NCBI GenBank assembly: GCA_025618425.1
Contig: CM046851.1
Span: 62,001-126,000 of the forward strand
Direction: 5' to 3'
Length of the DNA stretch: 64,000 nt
Source: Heliocidaris tuberculata
Taxonomy: Eukaryota; Echinodermata; Echinoidea; Camarodonta; Echinometridae
Under the pieces are notes generated by a model. That model worked only from the letters and a program-made list of their open reading frames with translations. It was not told the DNA's origin and made no database searches. A program made the position numbers and the translations under genes. Below, in pieces: positions 11,746-24,380 of the stretch; within the stretch, counting starts at the first letter, position 1; each line of letters opens with the position of its first letter.

Positions 11746-12860
11746 CCAACCAGTCAATCCTACTGAGAGTCACATGTACTGCACACCGAAATGTGTATAT
11801 GGGACTTCATACACATTTTCGGCCTGAACGTTTCAGCTGTTTCTCGTCATATCTCGAATATGAGGGCATTTGAAGAGCATTCCTTTTCAGGGGACATTTC
11901 TACTATGATATTCTTCCAAACTGACAGAAAAGGAATGAGGAAGCTCACAAATTATTTTTTACCTTTCCCAGAACTCAACCTTTCCTTTAAACCACTAGTT
12001 TGATAGTGGTTTCCCTTTTATGATTAGTTTACTGGGGCGGGGGAGGAGCTGTCATAAACGTCAGTGTCATTTTTTTTCATTTTTTTTTTACATAACTGGT
12101 TGGTTCTTGGTATGATGGCGCTCCTCAATCTCTTAAGATTATTCGCGCCAGTCACTTTCGTAGGTTTGCCGTAGGCTCGGAAAGCCCATGAGCGATTTTT
12201 TTTTTTTTTTAATGGTGTTATTAATGGTCATCATTAGTAACAGAACAGCAATCAGTCTCAAGAGGGGCACTACATACAAATCAAATTTGAACGAAATTTT
12301 TACTCTTTATTTACGCGATTTTTGATGAAATGATAAATTTAATGGTTGAAGAAAAAATTAAACGCCTGAATCCCCCAGAATATCGCTTCACTCTAGTGAT
12401 AATGAAAGATAACACAAAACCATACTAGATACGGCGCACATTTTGATTAAAAATAGTCAAAACCGTTAGTAACTCAATACTGCGCACTTAATAAAAAAAC
12501 AACATTACTTCTATTCCAAACTATTAAACAAAATAATGAAGTAAATATTTGATAAAAACAGAGTAGCCCAATGAAAATACAAGACAGTCCTGACACCCCA
12601 AAAAAATGATTTGGGGGTAAAAACGTCTTTTTCGCATTCTCAGTTGTCTATGAGTGATCTGAGAGCATATTCCAGGCATGTGAAGAGCGAACCGGTACAG
12701 AAACCAAACTAATGTAGTTTAAATCTACTATATCCATCTTTTCACAATACCTCCTCCTCTCCCTAACGAACTTAATTATCATAATTATGTTAATCATATC
12801 AATAGGTTGGGTATGTATATAAACCACATCGATTATGTTAAAAAAAGAATAATTTATTCA
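11746..12860. other. Non-coding DNA, nothing recognised
   Basis: AT-rich, with short T runs and no credible exon or repeat boundary. Confidence 0.55.
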
Positions 12861-13045
12861 TCTATAATACTAGAATCTATTAAATGAATTATTTTCCTCC
12901 TATAACTAAGTGAAGTTTGATATTAGTATGATATGGATACTATAGGATACATGTATTACGCACTTGTTACAAATTTGATTTGTATTATGCGTACATTTTG
13001 ACAGAAAATACTATCAAATGCGGGGTGAATTTCTAATTACATGAC
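12861..13045 (+). repeat. Diverged direct repeat, copy 1
   Basis: About 185 bp here recur about 386 bp downstream with many substitutions. Shared words include TCCTCCTATAACTAA, GATACATG and GATTTGTATTATGCGT. Confidence 0.75.
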
Positions 13046-13246
13046 CAATATTTTCTTATAACGATATCTCCTCTATAATGAGCAAAAAACATGTCTTGAA
13101 ATTCGATACATATTCACTAACGTGAGAAGTATCACGACGCATGGTGACGTATGAATCTTGCTCTTTTAGGTATGCTAAGTCATATTACGATAGATTATCC
13201 AGATTTTCAAAATCTGAACTATTTGTAAAAATATGAATAATTTATC

Positions 13247-13430
13247 ATCAATAATAATAGAGTTCATTACATGGACTATTTCCTCCTATAACTAATTGAA
13301 ATTTAGTCTTAGTATCATATGGATACTAGGATACATGCATTACGCGCTTGTTACGCAATTGATTTGTATTATGCGTCCATTTTGGCGCAAAAAAACAGCC
13401 GAAAACAGGGTGAATTTTTCATTATGGAGG
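13247..13430 (+). repeat. Diverged direct repeat, copy 2
   Basis: Second copy of the segment at 12861-13045 in the same orientation. Confidence 0.75.
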
Positions 13431-15424
13431 TAATCCTTTATACTGCAGGTAGTAGCTTAGCATTAGTGCGGGTGCTTCATCTTCATTTCCTTATTAATGG
13501 GCAAATTATTCAAAATGTCCAGGCAAACTATTAAAAATGTCCGCGCGCAGGAAATATCCATTTATTGTGTAGTGAAATAGCAGTATAAGATAGAATGGAA
13601 TTATTAAATCTACATGAATGTTTTTTTATTCCTGCCAGAAGCATTTATAGATAAACGAATAATCTTCAGAATGTTTCGAAAATCTAATTAACAAAACTAT
13701 GAATTTATGAATACAATTTGTATGAATAATAGTAAATTAATAAATATTTACGGAGTTAATTCAACACAGATATATTGGGTCATCAGAAAATATCAAACCG
13801 TTTGCTTAATCTTTGTTTCAAAATATGTTTTAACAACTCATTTACATAGGCGAATTTTATAAACTTTTTCCCACTGACTTTCAGAAGTCATTCCGTAACG
13901 GTCATTCCATAACGCTGTTTCATTTCACATTTTACATCATATTTCTTATATTTTCAAACAGATTTTCAGGAACATGGTGACAAATCAAAACATAGTACAG
14001 AATGTCACAGTAATATTGAAAACAAGATACATAATTTTTTGAAGTTCACACAGTTTGAGTAATGTTTATTCTGGTTGAAAAGACATGTACTTTTTGTGTC
14101 ATTCTGTAACGAGGCAATATGATATTCAATGTTTCATAAATTTAATGAATGGTTGACATGAAACTCAACAGTTGTGAAAGTACCTCATATTAGTACAGTG
14201 CGTATCCAAAACAAGTATACCCAACTTTGGTAGCTTCTAGTTCAAAAGTTATAACCTCTATGAGCTTGAGATTTATTTCATAGTAAAGAGCAACTTATAT
14301 TGTGTCTAATGATTTCTTACCCATAACCGTGCTGTCACGGATGACTGAGCAGAGGCTTTTCAAAAAGTACATGTATAGTCAAAATCCCTTTTTTACCAAG
14401 TTTTGGCAGAAGCACCGAATGAGGCTCAAAACCGATTATGCATTTGTTATATCAGTTTGGAACAATGGCTGAGTTATTTCAATTGATATTTTGCATTTGA
14501 ATAGATAAGGGGCTAAAGTCAACTTAAATTCAAGAAAATGCTTATTAAAAGCAAAATTTATGATACTTTTTTTTCTTTCCATGATGAAACAATATTGGCT
14601 TTATCCGCATCCCTTGCTTAAGGTAAGCCTTTTCATCAACACATGTATCCTCCCTTGTATATTTTCAGTATTTAGCATGTTTAACGTCATTAAACAATTG
14701 AGTTTATGTGCTATTAAACACCTTTAGCACCTTATGCAGGTAAAATGGGGCAATGGAAAAATGAGCAGAGAGTTTTCAGTTATCATGAGACAAAAAGTTA
14801 GAAATCTGATGAAATAAATTAAGAATATCATATGGATTGAAGCAAGGTCATGTGAACGCCTATAGACACACTGTATAGCTTTAAACAATGAAATACTGAA
14901 GCACAAAAGAGAATTCATCATTTAAAATGATTCTAGACTAAATTAACATTCAATGGCTTGACCCACATTCGTAGCATCTGCCTCAAAGGACATTTAACGG
15001 CACTTTTTTAAAAACCTTTTAATACTTTTTAAAGATGATATGTCACATGCAACAGAGCATAATTACAGTTTTCAGTCTAGTAGCCTATGGGCAACTTAAT
15101 CCCTGTATGTCACAATGAAGTCTAAGCATAATGCATTGCGAGATAACAAAGAAAACGCAACATCGTAAAAAGAATCTCTGACAATACATAACTGGAAGTT
15201 TATTAGATATTCGGTTTAATGCCCACTTTGGGAGTGCATGCACAGAGGCGAATGCCATAATGTGCTCTACAAAAATTAAGGAAAAAAAAACTTAAAATGG
15301 TACATTTGTTACCTACACAGAAAGTTGTAGATGGGACTATACATAAAATTCGGAAGGCGATTCCAGTGATAAAATACATATTGAACATCGAACAAAAGGA
15401 GAATACCATTGAGGATCAATTTGC

Positions 15425-15466
<42 letters not shown>

Positions 15467-16036
15467 CTCATCACTACATAATTAGGCAATTTCAATAAAT
15501 AAACATGTTCATAATAAGTTGAGCCTCGCTGTGTTCTCAGTATGGCATACGCAGTGCAGCTTTAAGCTATTATGCCAACGCGTTCCGGTGTTCCACCTAC
15601 AACTATTATGGACGCCATCTTTGGATAACATGTGTGTTTACAGATTTAATTTGCTATTTCAAGGTAAGCGATTAATTGCCACCTTTGAATTAACTCATAC
15701 AACTTGACAAACTATAATGTGATTTGACTAATACCCTTTTTGTACCTAATTTTTAAGAGCAGTTTCTGAATGCAAACGGTGGGAGTGTCCGATAGGTCTA
15801 TGAACGCCCTAGAGACAAAATCTGAGAGACAAAATAGAAACTTACAGGGAACAAAAATAAAGAAACGGTGTACATTTGACTTGTTTTGATTCGGAAGCCG
15901 GTCAGGAAGTAACGTCCATGTTTTCTTTTTTAGGATATTGGAATGATTTCACGTGGTTTTAATAAAAGAAAAGTACAAAATGATATGGTTTATACGTTGA
16001 TTTGTCTTCCGCCCTGACACCGTTTATAGTACATTT

Positions 16037-16037
<1 letters not shown>
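13431..16037. other. Non-coding AT-rich DNA
   Basis: No exon is convincing. CAGTGCGTATCC after TA near 14197 looks like one end of a mariner-type element, but no matching right end was found. CA and TA microsatellite runs lie at 15426-15468. Confidence 0.55.

Positions 16038-16092
<55 letters not shown>
16038..16092. repeat. (TA)n microsatellite
   Basis: A pure TA run. Confidence 0.95.
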
Positions 16093-16094
<2 letters not shown>

Positions 16095-16695
16095 TATACC
16101 TACTTAGGGCGAAAATACGTGGTAAAAAATGCAGCGAAAGGGGGGAACGACTATAAGGAGAAATATGCATTTCTCCTTTACGTTTTGAACTAGACTTTCT
16201 GTCATTTGCCTGCCATATCACAACCTGTAACTTCGCTCTCACAATGCTAAATGAGCGTCTACCGATATGAGGACCCTTCCATTTTTTAAAAATTTTTTTA
16301 TTATTTTTTTTTATGTAGCCTTATGCATGCATTTCAAATTTCAGGGTTCATACTGTGCCATGGGTAAAATATGTGCTGTTTGGGGAATGTCCTTTATCAT
16401 ATCCTTTATTATGTATAACCAGGTTTATATAAATTTTCTCCTTTGCTGTGCTTTTTTTTTTACCATTTCCCCTTTTAGGGCGAATTAGTGGTATATGTAA
16501 ATAATATCAAAATGGCCTTTTGGCTATGGAAATTAATTTTGTTTATATGGGTCCGTTCAAAATAATCAGATATACAGACAGAGAAATAATATATCAGGTA
16601 CTTACCATTGATTCACATTTTTTATAATGACATGGAAATGTAAAACCCCCAAAAGAATACCGACGTATTTCGTTTGAAAATGAAAGTTCTATGAT

Positions 16696-16698
<3 letters not shown>

Positions 16699-16739
<41 letters not shown>
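16699..16739. repeat. (TA)n microsatellite
   Basis: A pure TA run. Confidence 0.95.
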
Positions 16740-16746
<7 letters not shown>

Positions 16747-18292
16747 GATAAAATATTTAGCATTGGTCTGTACTACTATTAAATAACTTGCCTTTAAAGG
16801 CCGTAGCCACTGTACTTGATATAAGGGTTATAGCTACAATGGGTGTAGACAGAAAAATTCGTCTGTTTGGAGGAGTTTTATAACACTTTCTGACTTTTGA
16901 GGTTCTCCTCCAAGACAGACGGAAGCCTCCCATAGGCACCGTAGTCAAGTAGGCATCGAGTGAGCATAATCACTGTCCCTATGGACATACGGGTGAGGTG
17001 CCTCACCCCACACGTTTACGACTTATTTAGAGTCGTATATCGACAAAAATTAACTTTCATAGTAAAAGGAATGTATACTAAATATAGTGGGCTCACTTGA
17101 TTTTTGAAATAATCCACAAGTTGCAGAAAATTTACCGTTTTTTCCATGTTGCAACGGAGTTATCACAAGTGAATCCGTCTGGCAAACGGGAAAACGGCAA
17201 ACGGGATATAGCGAACGCGCGCGCGCGCGTGCGTACGCAAGTCCCAGCCAGGTCCAAGCCATAGGTAAGCACATAATGCAAGACCCCAACGGGAGTGCTT
17301 AGGGCAGACTTCGGTCTATGTAGGAGAGGAATTCCGTGAAGCCAGACGTAGTCTCAGAGGAGCATATTCCCGAACGAAATAGACTGATTTTTCGGTGACC
17401 AATGGGTGGTGGTAGGCGGTAGAACCCGCCACTCGGGTTTAGAGCCCATCACTAATGTCAAATTTACCCCTAAATTGAAATCGTATAACAAAAAAAAAAC
17501 ACAAAAAAACAAAAACAAAAACAAGTATTAAGCAAATTTTTATCAAATGCCACCCGGCACTCAAAATGTGCTGCCCATAAGCCTGAAATTATATTCACTT
17601 GTTGTTGTTTTTTTTATAACAGAAAGCACACCAAAAAAACCAAAAAAAATGTCATTCATCAGTGTGTTGATTTTCATTACTGTATTAAAACTTGTGAACA
17701 CATCTGTCAGCTAGAATACTTATCATTGGGACAGAAACAAAGCGTGCATCGTGTATACTCTGACGGAGATTGTTCGCGTTGCATGCTAGTCCGTCCTCAC
17801 TTTTGAAATTAGACAAGGAAACAGCAGGTGTCAGTATTACCAGTTCGTAATATGCAATATACAAAGAAATAATTACAAGAGGAAATTGGCAGTTTTAATT
17901 GGTTGCATCAGCGCAGCATAACTTATACATACCACACTTCCCGAATGATAGCTACTACTGGCTGATACGCTGGTATGTATATGCGGTATGTGCATGCGGT
18001 ATGTGCATGCGGATATCGGTACAATAGTACATGTACTTGTCTGTGGAAAAGCACTACATGTTTCCCTCTTTTCACAAACGAAAAGCATGAAGAGACTATG
18101 GCATCATACAGTTGTTATTGTGGTTTTGCGTACGTCGAGTATGGGGCGCCAAGAGTTCACTTGTTCTGTACAAAATTGCCTCATTTGATGACAAACTTCA
18201 CTCAAAACTCTCTTTTGTTACAAAATTATTGAACAACAATTCCTTTTGTACAGAGATGTTAAGTGATAGCTCAAAAAAAATCCTGAAAACCC
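16740..18292. other. Non-coding DNA with small hairpins
   Basis: No gene is recognised. There is a GC alternation at 17215-17232. The stretch 17340-17455 is rich in short complementary words (for example GGCGGTAGAACCCGCC), which may fold but matches no RNA family I know. Confidence 0.5.
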
Positions 18293-18383
18293 AGGCCGGG
18301 GGTCCAGGGGCCCGCCCAGGGCCCCTGGCGGGGTCAAGGGGCAAAGCCCCTTTTGGGGGTTCAGGGAGCGAAGCCCCCTGAAG
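18293..18383. repeat. GC-rich hairpin repeat
   Basis: Successive palindromes such as GGGGCAAAGCCCC and GGAGCGAAGCCCCC fill this 90-bp island in AT-rich DNA. It looks like a piece of a dispersed repeat. Confidence 0.6.
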
Positions 18384-19158
18384 CTGGTATGTTTTCTTGT
18401 TCTTTAGAGGGCTAAAATCATTAATCTATAGTAAAGAAATATTGATATTCATTAACTTAATATTTTAGGCAATTGATCTGCTTTTTACCACACCACATGC
18501 AAATCACCTTGCCCAGTTGCCTTATCTTTCTGAGTAAAATCTAAACTCAAAACACATTACAGGTGGAATGAAAATTTTCACATGCACAGCTCCCCCCCCC
18601 CCCAAAAAAAAAAAAAAAAATCAGTGAGGGCCAAAGGGTCTTTTAATTCACAGCCGGCCCATCCCCTCGTCCCTCTTGGGATAAGCTTGTATGTAACTCT
18701 CCTCATTGCAAGTATTTCCACAACAGAAGTTCACATTAAAACTTCCTTACCAGGAACCAGATTCTTTCCAAAGGAAAATTACTTTATCTTCATTCTATAA
18801 CATTCCAGAAATTCCCTGATGGTATGTAGTCAACCACAGCTAAATTCAAACACCCCAAGATAAAGTTAAAGAGTAGAAAACAAACCACAAAAGCCTGGTC
18901 ATGAAGTACGATTCATGATGTGCACGCAGTGTACCCACCACACTACCATAATCTAGGCCGCTGGTGCTGGGGAAGAATGCCTCCTATTCCTGCTAGAAAG
19001 TGAATTCCAGCAGGGATTCTTCAATATTATATTTCAACAAATTAACCATCAAAGTAGACATTCTCTCTCACCTGAATCATGAAAAATAGCGATGATATTC
19101 CATTTGGACTCATTTGTGAAATTTAGAATCAGTTCTCAGAGGACAAATGCCGGTTATT
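18384..19158. other. Non-coding DNA, nothing recognised
   Basis: It holds a poly-C/poly-A junction at 18592-18620 and no credible exon. Confidence 0.55.
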
Positions 19159-19447
19159 CATTGGCGTCGCCAGGGGGGGGGGGGGGGGGGGGGTGCGGAG
19201 GGTGTGAACGCACCCCCCTCCAGACAAAAAAAAAAAACCCAAAAAAGGATTTTTTTGGGGGGGGGGGGCGGGGCGTCGCCGGGTGGGGGGGTGTCTTTTG
19301 AAAAGGGCGACATGTTCTTATTGTGTAGTGTCGAACAGCTCATTTATGCGCCACCAGCACCACTGCCTGACATTGGAGTTGGTAAGTTTTGTCTTTTTTT
19401 TCCAAAAGGCACCCCCCCCCCCTTGAAAGAAGCTGGTGACGGCACTG
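19159..19447. mobile_element. 289-bp GC-looped MITE, copy 2
   Basis: It starts CATTGGCGTCGCCAGG and ends GCTGGTGACGGCACTG, so the ends are inverted repeats (about 12 of 15 positions). TTATT flanks both sides (19154-19158 and 19448-19452). It matches the element at 7595-7875 along its length, differing mainly in G-run length. Open frames across it are poly-Gly or poly-Pro artefacts. Confidence 0.85.
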
Positions 19448-19452
19448 TTATT

Positions 19453-20584
19453 AGGGGCTGTGATTTCCCTATCTCGCGATCGCACAATCGTGCACTACCA
19501 TCATGCATAACATGGACTCGCTGCACAGTACCTTATCTTGTCACTGTACACTGTTCGTTCTCACACTCATGCTTCGTATACACTATACATGTAAGCACAA
19601 ACAGTCCACATACACAAGATAAGGTACTTGTAGGGTATCTACGTAGTATAGGTTAATTTTCACGGATCTATGAAAATTGATTTTTTTTTCTCCCGGAATC
19701 ATTTTTCTGGCAATGAAAAAATCCGGAATTCCGCAAACATCCGGAAAACTGGCATCTCTGTTTTGTTACAAAATGAATTTGAAAAGGTAAATTTAAAACA
19801 AAAAAAATTAGTCTTTTACAAAATTAACATTCGAGCCGCATAAACGTTGTACCTTTCTTCGTCGCCTTGCTCTCATCGCGAGTAGCAGAAGGGGCGTGTT
19901 CCGGGGGTGGGGGCACTCGACCCCAAAAGTGGTAGGTATGTGCCGCTGGCAAGACAAAAAAAAGGGGGAGGGCTTCGGAACTAGCTAGCGTATCATGAAA
20001 AGGGTGGTCTTCGGAACTACCAACATTTTGGAAAAAGGGGGTCTTTGGAACTGGATAACAATATGAATATGATGCTACGGAACTGGTTCCCACAAGCTCC
20101 CATTAGCTAAATACGCTGTGTGTCATGGCAAGTCTGTGGTGTGTGTATTCATATAAGCGGGGTTAATTCGCGTGCATGCGCTCAGCATGAATGAAAACTG
20201 AATTCCCTGGGGTGGACTGGAACCGTCTCTCTTCTTTTTCTCAACAAGAAAAAATGATATGCTTTGGAACGGAAATTTGAGTTTAAAAGTGGGGGTCTTC
20301 GGGGCGGCACATACCCACCGCACACTATATACTGAGTGCCCCCCCCCCCCCCGGGGGAGGGGGGTGTTTTATACATGGCGTACTGTGAAACGTGAATCAA
20401 AGCTACCGAGTTTTCGATTTGCACGTCCACAAAGTCTACTGGTACGAGATTATGTCCTTTTGAAGCTCTGCGCATGCGTCATGTCGTCTCCCTTTGTCCG
20501 CTAGTCAGATCAAGAACACGTCCACCATGGTTTTGCCGTCCTCTCTAAAATTTGAACGTGGTTCTCCGCTATGACCAGATGACG
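19453..20584. other. Non-coding DNA with a GGTCTTTGGAACT repeat
   Basis: Around 19970-20060 the phrase (T)CTTCGGAACT or TCTTTGGAACT appears three times; 20285-20365 has a related GGGGGTCTTCGGGGCGG phrase beside a poly-C/poly-G palindrome. These look like dispersed-repeat fragments. No gene is supported. Confidence 0.5.
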
Positions 20585-22335
20585 TCACATGAAGGAGAAA
20601 AACAAAGAAATACATAGAAAATGATATAAATAACAAAAGAACAAAGAATAACATAGAGAAAGATAAATAAAGATAAATGAAATGAGAAAGACAAAGAATA
20701 AAATAAGGAGAGAAATGTAGAGGAATGAAAAAATCACAAAAGGAAAGATATAAAAACAAAGAATAACATAGAGAAAGATAAATAAAGATAAATGAAATGA
20801 GAAAAACAAAGAATAAAATAAGGAAACAAAGAAAGGGAAATGAAAGAAAAAAATAACAAAAGGAAAGATATAAAAACAAAGAATAACAGAAGGAAAGATA
20901 AAGAAAAAGAAATGAAATGAGAATAACAAAGAATAAAATAAGGAAATAAAGAAAGGGAAATGAAAGAAAAATTACAAAAGGAAAGATATAAAAACAAAGA
21001 ATAACATAAGGAAAGAAAGACAACTCAAAGGACAAAATGAAGAATGAAATAAGGAAATAAAGAAAGAGAAATGAAAGAAAAAATAACAAAAGGAAATAGA
21101 AAACAGAGAATAACATAAGAAAATGTATACAAAGGTAAATGAAATGAGAAAAACAAAGGATAACAAAAGGAAATATTCGTAGAGAAATGAAAGAAAAAAA
21201 TAAAAGGAAAGATATAAAAACAAAGAATAACATAAGGAAAGAAAAAGAAAGATAAATTAAATGAGAAAAACAAAGAATAAAATAAGGAAATAAAGAAAGG
21301 GAAATGAAAGAAAAATTAACAAAAGGAAAGAAATAAGAAAATGTATACAAAGATAAATGAAATGAGAAAAACAAAGGATAACAAAAGGAAATATTCGAAG
21401 AGAAATGAAAGAAAAAAATGAAAGGAAAGATATAAAAACAAAGAATAACATATGGAAAGAAAAAGAAAGATAAATTAAATGAGAAAAACAAAGAATAACA
21501 TAAGGAAAGAAAGAAAGACAACTCAAAGGAGAAAATGAAGAATGAAATAAGGAAATAAAGAAAGAGAAATGAAAGAAAAAATAAAAGGAAAGATAGAAAA
21601 CAAATAATAACATAAGAAAATGTATATAAAGATAAATGAAATGAGAAAAACAAAGGATAACGAAAAGAAATATTCGAAGAGAAATGAAAAGAAAAAAAAT
21701 AACATAAGGAAAGAAGTAAAGACATATAAAAGGAGAATAACTAAGAATAACATTAGGAAAGATATAGAAAAATAAATGGAAAGAGAAAAACTAAGAATAA
21801 CAAAAGGAAAGATTGGAAGAAAAATGAAAGAAAAAAAATAACATTAGGAAAGAAAGAAAAATTAAAGCGAAAAACAAAGAATAGCATAAAAAATAAAGAA
21901 ACAGAAATGAAATTTTAAAAAAAAGAATAACAAAACGAAAGATAGAAAAACAAAGAATAAAAAGACAAGATAGAAAAACGTAGAATAAAAGAGAAATGAA
22001 AAAAAAAACAAAGAATTACATTAGGAAAACAAATAAAGAGAAATAAAAGGAGAAAAACAAAGAATTACGTAGGGAAAGAAAGAGAAATGAAAGGAGAAAA
22101 GCAAAGGAAACCATAATGAAAGAAAGAAAGGAAAATAAAAGGAGAAAAACAAAGAATAGCTTAAGGAAAGAAATAAAAAAACATACAAAAGGAGAAAAAC
22201 TAAGAATAACATAAAGAAAGATATAGAAAGATAAATGAAATGAGAAAAAAAAATAAGGAAAGAAAGAAAGTGAAAAGAATGAAAAAAATAACAAAAGGAA
22301 AGATAGAAAACTTAAAGGAGAAAAACATAAAATAA
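20585..22335. repeat. Purine-rich satellite, ~115-bp higher-order unit
   Basis: About 1.75 kb in which the + strand is almost only A and G, made of phrases such as AAAGAATAACATAAGGAAAG and AAATGAAATGAGAAAAACAA. Units beginning AAAGATATAAAAAC recur near 20743, 20863, 20981 and 21208, giving a period near 115 bp, each with about three subunits of 38-40 bp. Order decays toward 22300. The minus strand reads as long Phe/Leu/Ser-rich open frames, up to 406 codons, which come from the absence of C on the + strand and are not a protein. Confidence 0.9.
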
Positions 22336-22554
22336 CATATCTATTTTTCTTTTCCAGTTTTATTTATACAAGGTAACATTGTCAGTTTCAGAACTGCTTT
22401 CCACAACGGCCCTGTCAGCATTTACGATGTAAATGAAAATATTTTAAAGATTGACACTTGACATACAGAAAAAAGAATATAATCCCTTGTAGAAATTAGA
22501 AATAAAGAAATAAATTAATTTACGTTTATGCTGTCGCGAAACCGGGCTCTTCCG

Positions 22555-22850
22555 GGGTAATAATAATAAAAAAATTTGATAATTATAGCGCTCATATCCA
22601 CCATGAATGGTGCTCAAGGCGCAGAAATATTACCCCGGCTCTAGCTAGGCTACCGATTTCGGGGCTCACAGCATTCAAGGAATTCATTCCTGCCGGTAAC
22701 CATTTAACACCATGGTGGAGAGTGGCAGATGTAGCTTAATGCCTTGCCAAAGGACAGTAGTGCCGCGCCGGGGTACGAATCCACGACCTTCCCATCTCCA
22801 GTCGAATGTTCAAACCACTCGAATACGACACCTCTCTGCCAAGCAGTCGA
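22555..22850 (-). mobile_element. tRNA-derived SINE with ATT tail
   Basis: Reading the minus strand, the head (about 22845-22760) has tRNA-like boxes; the B-box analogue is GGATTCGTACCCC at 22785-22773. A body follows with GGCAAGGCATTAAGC and ATGGTGTTAAATGG, and the element ends near AGCGCTATAATTATC and a TTATTATTATTA tail at 22557-22569. This head, body and tail order is typical of tRNA-derived SINEs mobilised by LINEs in marine invertebrates. The family name is not known to me. Confidence 0.7.
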
Positions 22851-23082
22851 TCTCTCTTGAACGCGGTCCACGTTCTCTACAATCATTCACCGAACAAACA
22901 CTCTGTGGATCCTAACAAAAATCTATTGTGCATCGTGGATTTTCATTTCACTCGCTCAGGCAATCACTAAATGTAAGAAAGGAACCAAATAAATCACACT
23001 TACACAGTATCTGCGGCTAAAGAAAACTTTATTCTCAGAGTTCCAAAACATACAACCTTTTAATAGCAACAGCATCTGATAG

Positions 23083-24380
23083 TTACTGCCAGTATTCATG
23101 AGTATATCTGTTGGGTGGTTGTCTTGTAGCTCTGGGGGGATTTCTCCTTGGGGCCGGAACCGGAAAATTTTGTGATGCTGGGACGGGTGGTGTGACTGCT
23201 GGTTGTGTTGGTACAGGTTGTGGTGCTTCCTGCTCAACATGGTCGATGTTTCCCTCTTCCTGCTGATGCTGCTCATGCTGGCTGTGATCTTCCTGCTCAT
23301 TTATCTAAGCTTCACTGCTTTGGCTTACGGGTGCATCTTATACAGGACTGAACAGGCTCTCCTTCGTGAGGTTTTAACCTGTGCACATGGACTACCTTCA
23401 TCTTTCCATGTTTCTTCCCTTGAATTCGGCAAGTTACATCTGACAGTCGATGGACAATCAGGTAAGGGCCTTCCCACTTTCTCTGGAGTTTCGGAGACAG
23501 GCCCTTAGCCTTGGCCTTGTTGTGGAGCCATGTAAACTCTCCCACTTCCAAAGGGCTTCCTTCAATCTTCAAGTCGTACGTATTCTTTTGCCGCCTAGCA
23601 CTTTCTGCAAAATTGTTCCTGGCTCTATGGTGAGCTGCCCGCATCCGCTGCCTCAGAGTGAAGGCATAATCCGTTTTCACATCCTGCCCTTCACTCTCTT
23701 CCCTCCTCAGTGCCTCAGTCGTCAAGTCAAGTGGCAGATGTAATTCACGTCCTAACATTAACACGTTTGGTGTCTCTTTTGTGGAGTCTTGGGGAGCAGA
23801 ACGGTAGGCGAACATTGCCATTGCCAGCTTCTCATCCCAATCTTGTTGCCTTTTGTGTGGTTCAATCATCATTGAGATCATGTTGATTAGGGTGCCATTA
23901 AACTTCTCAGTGAGTCCATTAGACTTCGGGTTGTACGGGGTGGTTCGTGTTTTGGATGCCAAGGATGTCACAAATTTCCATGACGACCTGTGACTCAAAG
24001 TTCCGGCCTTGATCATAATGCAATACAGCCGGTACGCCAAACCTACAGACAAACTCATTCACAAACTTGTCTGCCATGGTTTCAGCCGTCGATCTGGAGT
24101 TGGGTATGCTTCCATCCACTTGGCTGCGAAGGTAGTCTCCAACCACGAGGATGTACCTGTTTCCACTTTCAGTCTCAGGTAGCGGACTTACAATATACAG
24201 GGCAACACGCTCCATGGGCATCCCAACAGAATCCTGTTGTAAAGGAGCTCTTCGCTTCTTGGCTGGTGACTTCTAGGAGGCACAGACGTTACACTGTCGC
24301 ACTATCGAGCGGATATCGGCATCCATTCCGACCCAGTAGAACCTCATGCGAACCTACTCTCCTTTTTTCTCAATCAGTCT
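23083..24380 (-). pseudogene. Ty3/gypsy integrase, 3' part of pol (dead)
   Basis: The minus strand encodes the end of a gypsy-type polyprotein in broken frames. In order: the end of the zinc-binding domain (CNVCAS near 24280), the catalytic core (GNRYILVVGDY, then FGVPAVLHYDQGRNF), the TTPYNPKSNGLTEKFN stretch, and a C-terminal GEFTWLHNKAKAKGL...WEGPY module. An acidic Gln/Pro-rich tail ending PNRYTHEYWQ stops at 23083. Decay is clear: a stop follows CNVCAS, the first catalytic Asp (usual context xDILGP) is Tyr in ALYIVSP, the zinc His pair is lost, and frameshifts lie near 23960 and near 23300. No flanking LTR was identified. gag, protease and RT are absent, so this is a truncated remnant. 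Confidence 0.85.

Noticed and set aside
14196..14240. Single mariner-like end after TA
   Set aside because: No matching right end was found downstream, so no element can be delimited.
16002..16242. Open frames on both strands with Ile-Tyr runs
   Set aside because: Product of a TA microsatellite.
17340..17455. Possible structured RNA
   Set aside because: Several short complementary words but no match to snRNA, tRNA, 5S or other patterns I can recognise.
20505..21725. 406-codon minus-strand open frame, Phe/Leu/Ser-rich
   Set aside because: It is the reverse of the purine-rich satellite; lack of C on the + strand removes stop codons. Overlapping frames are equally open.
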